Source of the DNA: Piliocolobus tephrosceles
Taxonomy: Eukaryota > Chordata > Mammalia > Primates > Cercopithecidae
Length of the DNA stretch: 64,000 bases
Assembly: GCF_002776525.5 (NCBI RefSeq)
Contig: NC_045453.1
Span: 38,400,824-38,464,823 of the forward strand
Direction: 5' to 3'
In this document: one piece after another, positions 61,718-64,000 of the stretch
Layout: every line of letters starts with the position of its first letter
Position numbering within the stretch: the stretch's first letter is position 1
Translations under genes and position numbers: made by a program
Notes under the pieces: generated by a model
What the model saw: only the letters and a program-made list of their open reading frames with translations
Told to the model about the DNA's origin: nothing
The model's database searches: none

Positions 61718-62048
61718 GGCCGGGCGCGGTGGCTCAAGCCTGTAATTCCAGCACTTTGGGAGGCCGAGACGGGCGGATCACGAGGTCAGGAGATCGAGAC
61801 CATCCTGGCTAACACGGTGAAACCCTGTCTCTACTAAAAATACAAAAAAAAACTAGCCGGGCGAGGTGGCGGGTGCCTGTAGTCCCAGCTACTCCGGAGG
61901 CTGAGGCAGGAGAATGCAGTGAACCCGGGAGGCGGAGCTTGCAGTGAGCTGAGATCCGGCCACCGCACTCCAGCCCGGGTGACAGAGCAAGACTCCGCCT
62001 CAAAAAAAAAAAAAAAAAAAAAAGAAAGAAAGAAAGAAAGAAAAAGAA
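61718..62048 (+). mobile_element. AluY, young monkey-type, with (GAAA)n tail
   Basis: Forward copy abutting the tail of the previous Alu; tail of A plus gaaa repeats at 62023-62048. Confidence 0.93.
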
Positions 62049-62183
62049 ATATGGCTGTAGAAAATCCTAAAGATCACACAGACACACACACACCCCTCCC
62101 AAATACCCACCCGCTTGTTAGAAACAATAAGTGAATTCAGCAAAATTGCAGGATACAAAATGAGCACTTAAAAATCAGTTGCA

Positions 62184-63107
62184 GCCGGGCGTGGTAGCTA
62201 ATGCCTGTAATCCCAGCACTTTGGGAGGCTAAGACACACAGACAGCTTGCGCTCTGGCGATCCAGACTAGCCTGGGCAATATGGCGAAACCCCATTTCTA
62301 CAAAATATACAAAACTTAGCCGAGCGTGGGGGCGTGGTGCTCTGTGCCCTTGGTCCCAGCTACTCAGGAGACTGAGGTAGGAGTGAGGCAGGGAGAATAG
62401 TATCTGGGGGAGGGAACCTATGGCTGTTTCATGCCCAACTAAATTGAAAGGAAAACCCTAACTTTCGACGCCTAAGTAACAAAAGGACCAGAGGCTACTC
62501 CCTTTGCAAACCCCCAACATTTTCTGCGTGGTAGATGGGAAATTGGCTGTCCGCAACCAATCAGATTAATTGTGGGTGGAGTCCTCTTTTGTAACTTTAT
62601 AACTTTACCTTAGCCTCTGATTGGCTGCAAAATGCAACCAATCAGATGTTGCACAAGAGTGTAACATTTGTAACCTCCATTTCAGCCTCTGATTGATGCT
62701 GAAAGCAACCAACTGCAGACCACCACTTCATTTCCATGAGGTGAGCATGAAGTGGCCAATGGCAAACCTCTAGTTGGAGGATTTTGGACAGAATATTCTG
62801 TATGCAGGCCGTTGAGGCGCTGCTCAGCCCACTCCCACCACACACTGTGGAGTGTACTTTCGTTTTCAATAAATCCTTGCTTTGGCTCTTTCATGGCTTC
62901 ATTCTTTCTTTGCTTTGCTAGGTGTTTTGTCCAATTCTTTGTTCAAAATGCCAAGAAGCTGGAAAACTTGGAATCAACACCCTCTACCAGTAACAGCTGG
63001 ATCACTTGAGCCCAGGAGGCAGAGACTGCAGTGAGCGAAGACTACGCCACTGCACTCCAGCCACAGCAACAGAGTGAGGCTGCGTCTCAAAAACAAACAA
63101 ACAAACA
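62184..63107 (+). mobile_element. Alu inserted in L1 and itself split by an ERV LTR
   Basis: Alu head 62184-62383 and Alu end 62996-63107. The 14-bp duplication aaaaatcagttgca of the host L1 is at 62170-62183 and 63108-63121. Confidence 0.9.
62384..62995 (+). mobile_element. Solitary LTR of an endogenous retrovirus (probably ERV1 class)
   Basis: 612 bp bounded by TGAG...AACA and sitting inside an Alu. It holds several CCAAT/ATTGG motifs (caaccaatcag, ctgattggctgc, gcaaccaatcag) and AATAAA at 62868-62873, followed by a T-rich section. Flanks ggag / gctg match poorly as a 4-bp target duplication. I cannot name the family. No viral gene accompanies it. Confidence 0.75.
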
Positions 63108-63463
63108 AAAAATCAGTTGCAATTCTATATACCAGCAATGAACAACCTGAAAAGGAAATTACGAAAACAACTCCATTCATAATAGCATCAAAAGGAATAA
63201 AATACTTTCAAACAGATTCAATGCAATCCCCAACAAAATCCCGAAGTCACATTTTGGAGAAACGAAAAAGCCCATCCTCGAATTTATATAAAATATTGAG
63301 TGACCCCTAATAGCCAAAACAATCTTGAAAAAGAAGAACCAAGTTGGAGCACTCAAACTTCCCAGTTCTGGAGCTCACTACAAGGCCACAGAGTAATCAA
63401 AACACTGTAGTAATGGCAAGAATGAAGCTGGACTCTTACCTTACATCATATATAAAAATTAGG

Positions 63464-63770
63464 CCAGGTGTGGTGACTCACGCCTGTAATCCCAGCACTT
63501 CGGGAGGCCGAGGCGGGTGGATCACCTCAAGTCAAGAGTTCAAGACTAGCGTGCCCAACATGGCAAAACCCAGTCTCTACTAAACATACAAAAATTAGCC
63601 GGGCGTGGTGGCAGGCACCTGTAATCCCAGCTACTTGGGAGGCTGAGGCAGGAGATTCACTTGAACCCAGAAGGCAGAGCTTGCAGTGAACCGAGATCGC
63701 ACCACCGCACTCTAGCCTGGGTGACAAGAGCGAAACTCCATCTAAAAAAATAAATAATAAATAAAAATGG
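63464..63770 (+). mobile_element. Alu inserted in L1
   Basis: Forward Alu starting ggccaggtgtggtgactcac with aaataaataataaataaa tail; it splits L1 ORF2-derived sequence. Confidence 0.94.
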
Positions 63771-64000
63771 GTTAAACAAAAAGGTAAAGGCTAAAACTAT
63801 AAAACTCTTAAAAGAAAACATAGGAGAAAAGATTCAGGACACTGGATTTGGCAAGCATTTCTGGATGGCACCAAAAGCACAGGTAACAATAGGAAAAATA
63901 AAATCAGATAAATTGACTTCATCAAAATTAAAAATTTTGTGCATCAAAAGACACTACCAAGAGAACAGATACTCCAAATACCTTGATTTGACTATTATAC

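Larger units (their letters stand above)
49473..64000 (-). other. NINL: NINL intron 1 (partial)
   Basis: 14.5 kb without a recognisable first exon or CpG-rich promoter. It holds Alus, L1 fragments, a G-rich ~20-bp minisatellite (57070-57233), a MIR (59845-60050) and a nested L1/Alu/LTR block at 61035-64000. The stretches 53040-54900, 55880-57060 and 57240-59260 are unassigned. Confidence 0.8.
62085..64000 (+). mobile_element. L1 ORF2 3' end, interrupted by two Alus and an LTR
   Basis: L1 pieces at 62085-62183, 63108-63463 and 63771-64000 carry 'agcaaaattgcaggatacaa', 'ttcaatgcaatccccaacaa', 'atagccaaaacaatcttgaa' and 'ttgtgcatcaaaagacacta', the end of the reverse-transcriptase ORF. Internal deletions (near 63209 and 63417) and frameshifts make it dead. 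It continues past the window. Confidence 0.8.

Noticed and set aside
63074..64000. Functional L1 reverse-transcriptase gene
   Set aside because: L1 ORF2 end is recognisable, but internal deletions, frame breaks and two Alu insertions make it inactive.

Overview
The window is nuclear DNA of a primate, most likely an Old World monkey (macaque, baboon or guenon type). Roughly forty Alu elements are scattered through it, with MIR, L1, MaLR and Tigger-type relics. Several young, near-intact AluY copies carry a variant I associate with cercopithecid-lineage AluY ('gtggccggatctcagctcactgc' start and 'ggcttgagccaccgcgcccgg' end). The species call is inference from these Alus.

Only one gene can be supported: NINL (ninein-like protein, Nlp), on the minus strand. 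Its first coding exon is at 49282-49472, and sixteen consecutive coding exons run leftwards to the very large exon at 606-1652. All sixteen join in one reading frame without frameshift or stop, giving residues 1-1082 plus two bases of the next codon, of an expected ~1382. The remaining 3' exons lie left of base 1. The noncoding first exon and the promoter were not found and probably lie right of base 64000. Exon numbers assume one noncoding exon 1. The protein has N-terminal EF-hands (the one at residues 246-257 is a textbook calcium loop), followed by long charged coiled-coil segments. NINL is a centrosomal and ciliary-base scaffold and dynein adaptor.

Layout from left to right: intron 17 end (1-605); exon 17 (606-1652, symmetric and skippable, the exon that distinguishes the long and short isoforms); exons 16-14 (3468-6619); a 6.2 kb Alu/L1-rich intron 13; exons 13-11 (12850-15129, with a GC-AG intron after exon 12); intron 10 with a ~40-bp minisatellite; exons 10-6 (20106-28079) with a 57-bp minisatellite and a MaLR LTR in intron 7; intron 5 with a Tigger-like element; exons 5-3 (34046-38608) with a THE1-type LTR and partial internal region; a 10.7 kb intron 2 packed with L1 and young Alus and holding a 400-base N gap; exon 2 with the start codon; then 14.5 kb of intron 1, ending in a nested L1/Alu/ERV1-LTR stack.

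I found no CRISPR array, operon, tRNA, rRNA or other protein-coding gene, and no sign of a novel multi-gene system. The most interesting local signals concern NINL itself: degrons split across exon junctions, a GC splice donor, weak donors around the alternative exon, and an overlapping upstream AUG. Some unusual repeat histories are also visible: a 19-bp templated copy inside an Alu, and an LTR inside an Alu inside an L1.
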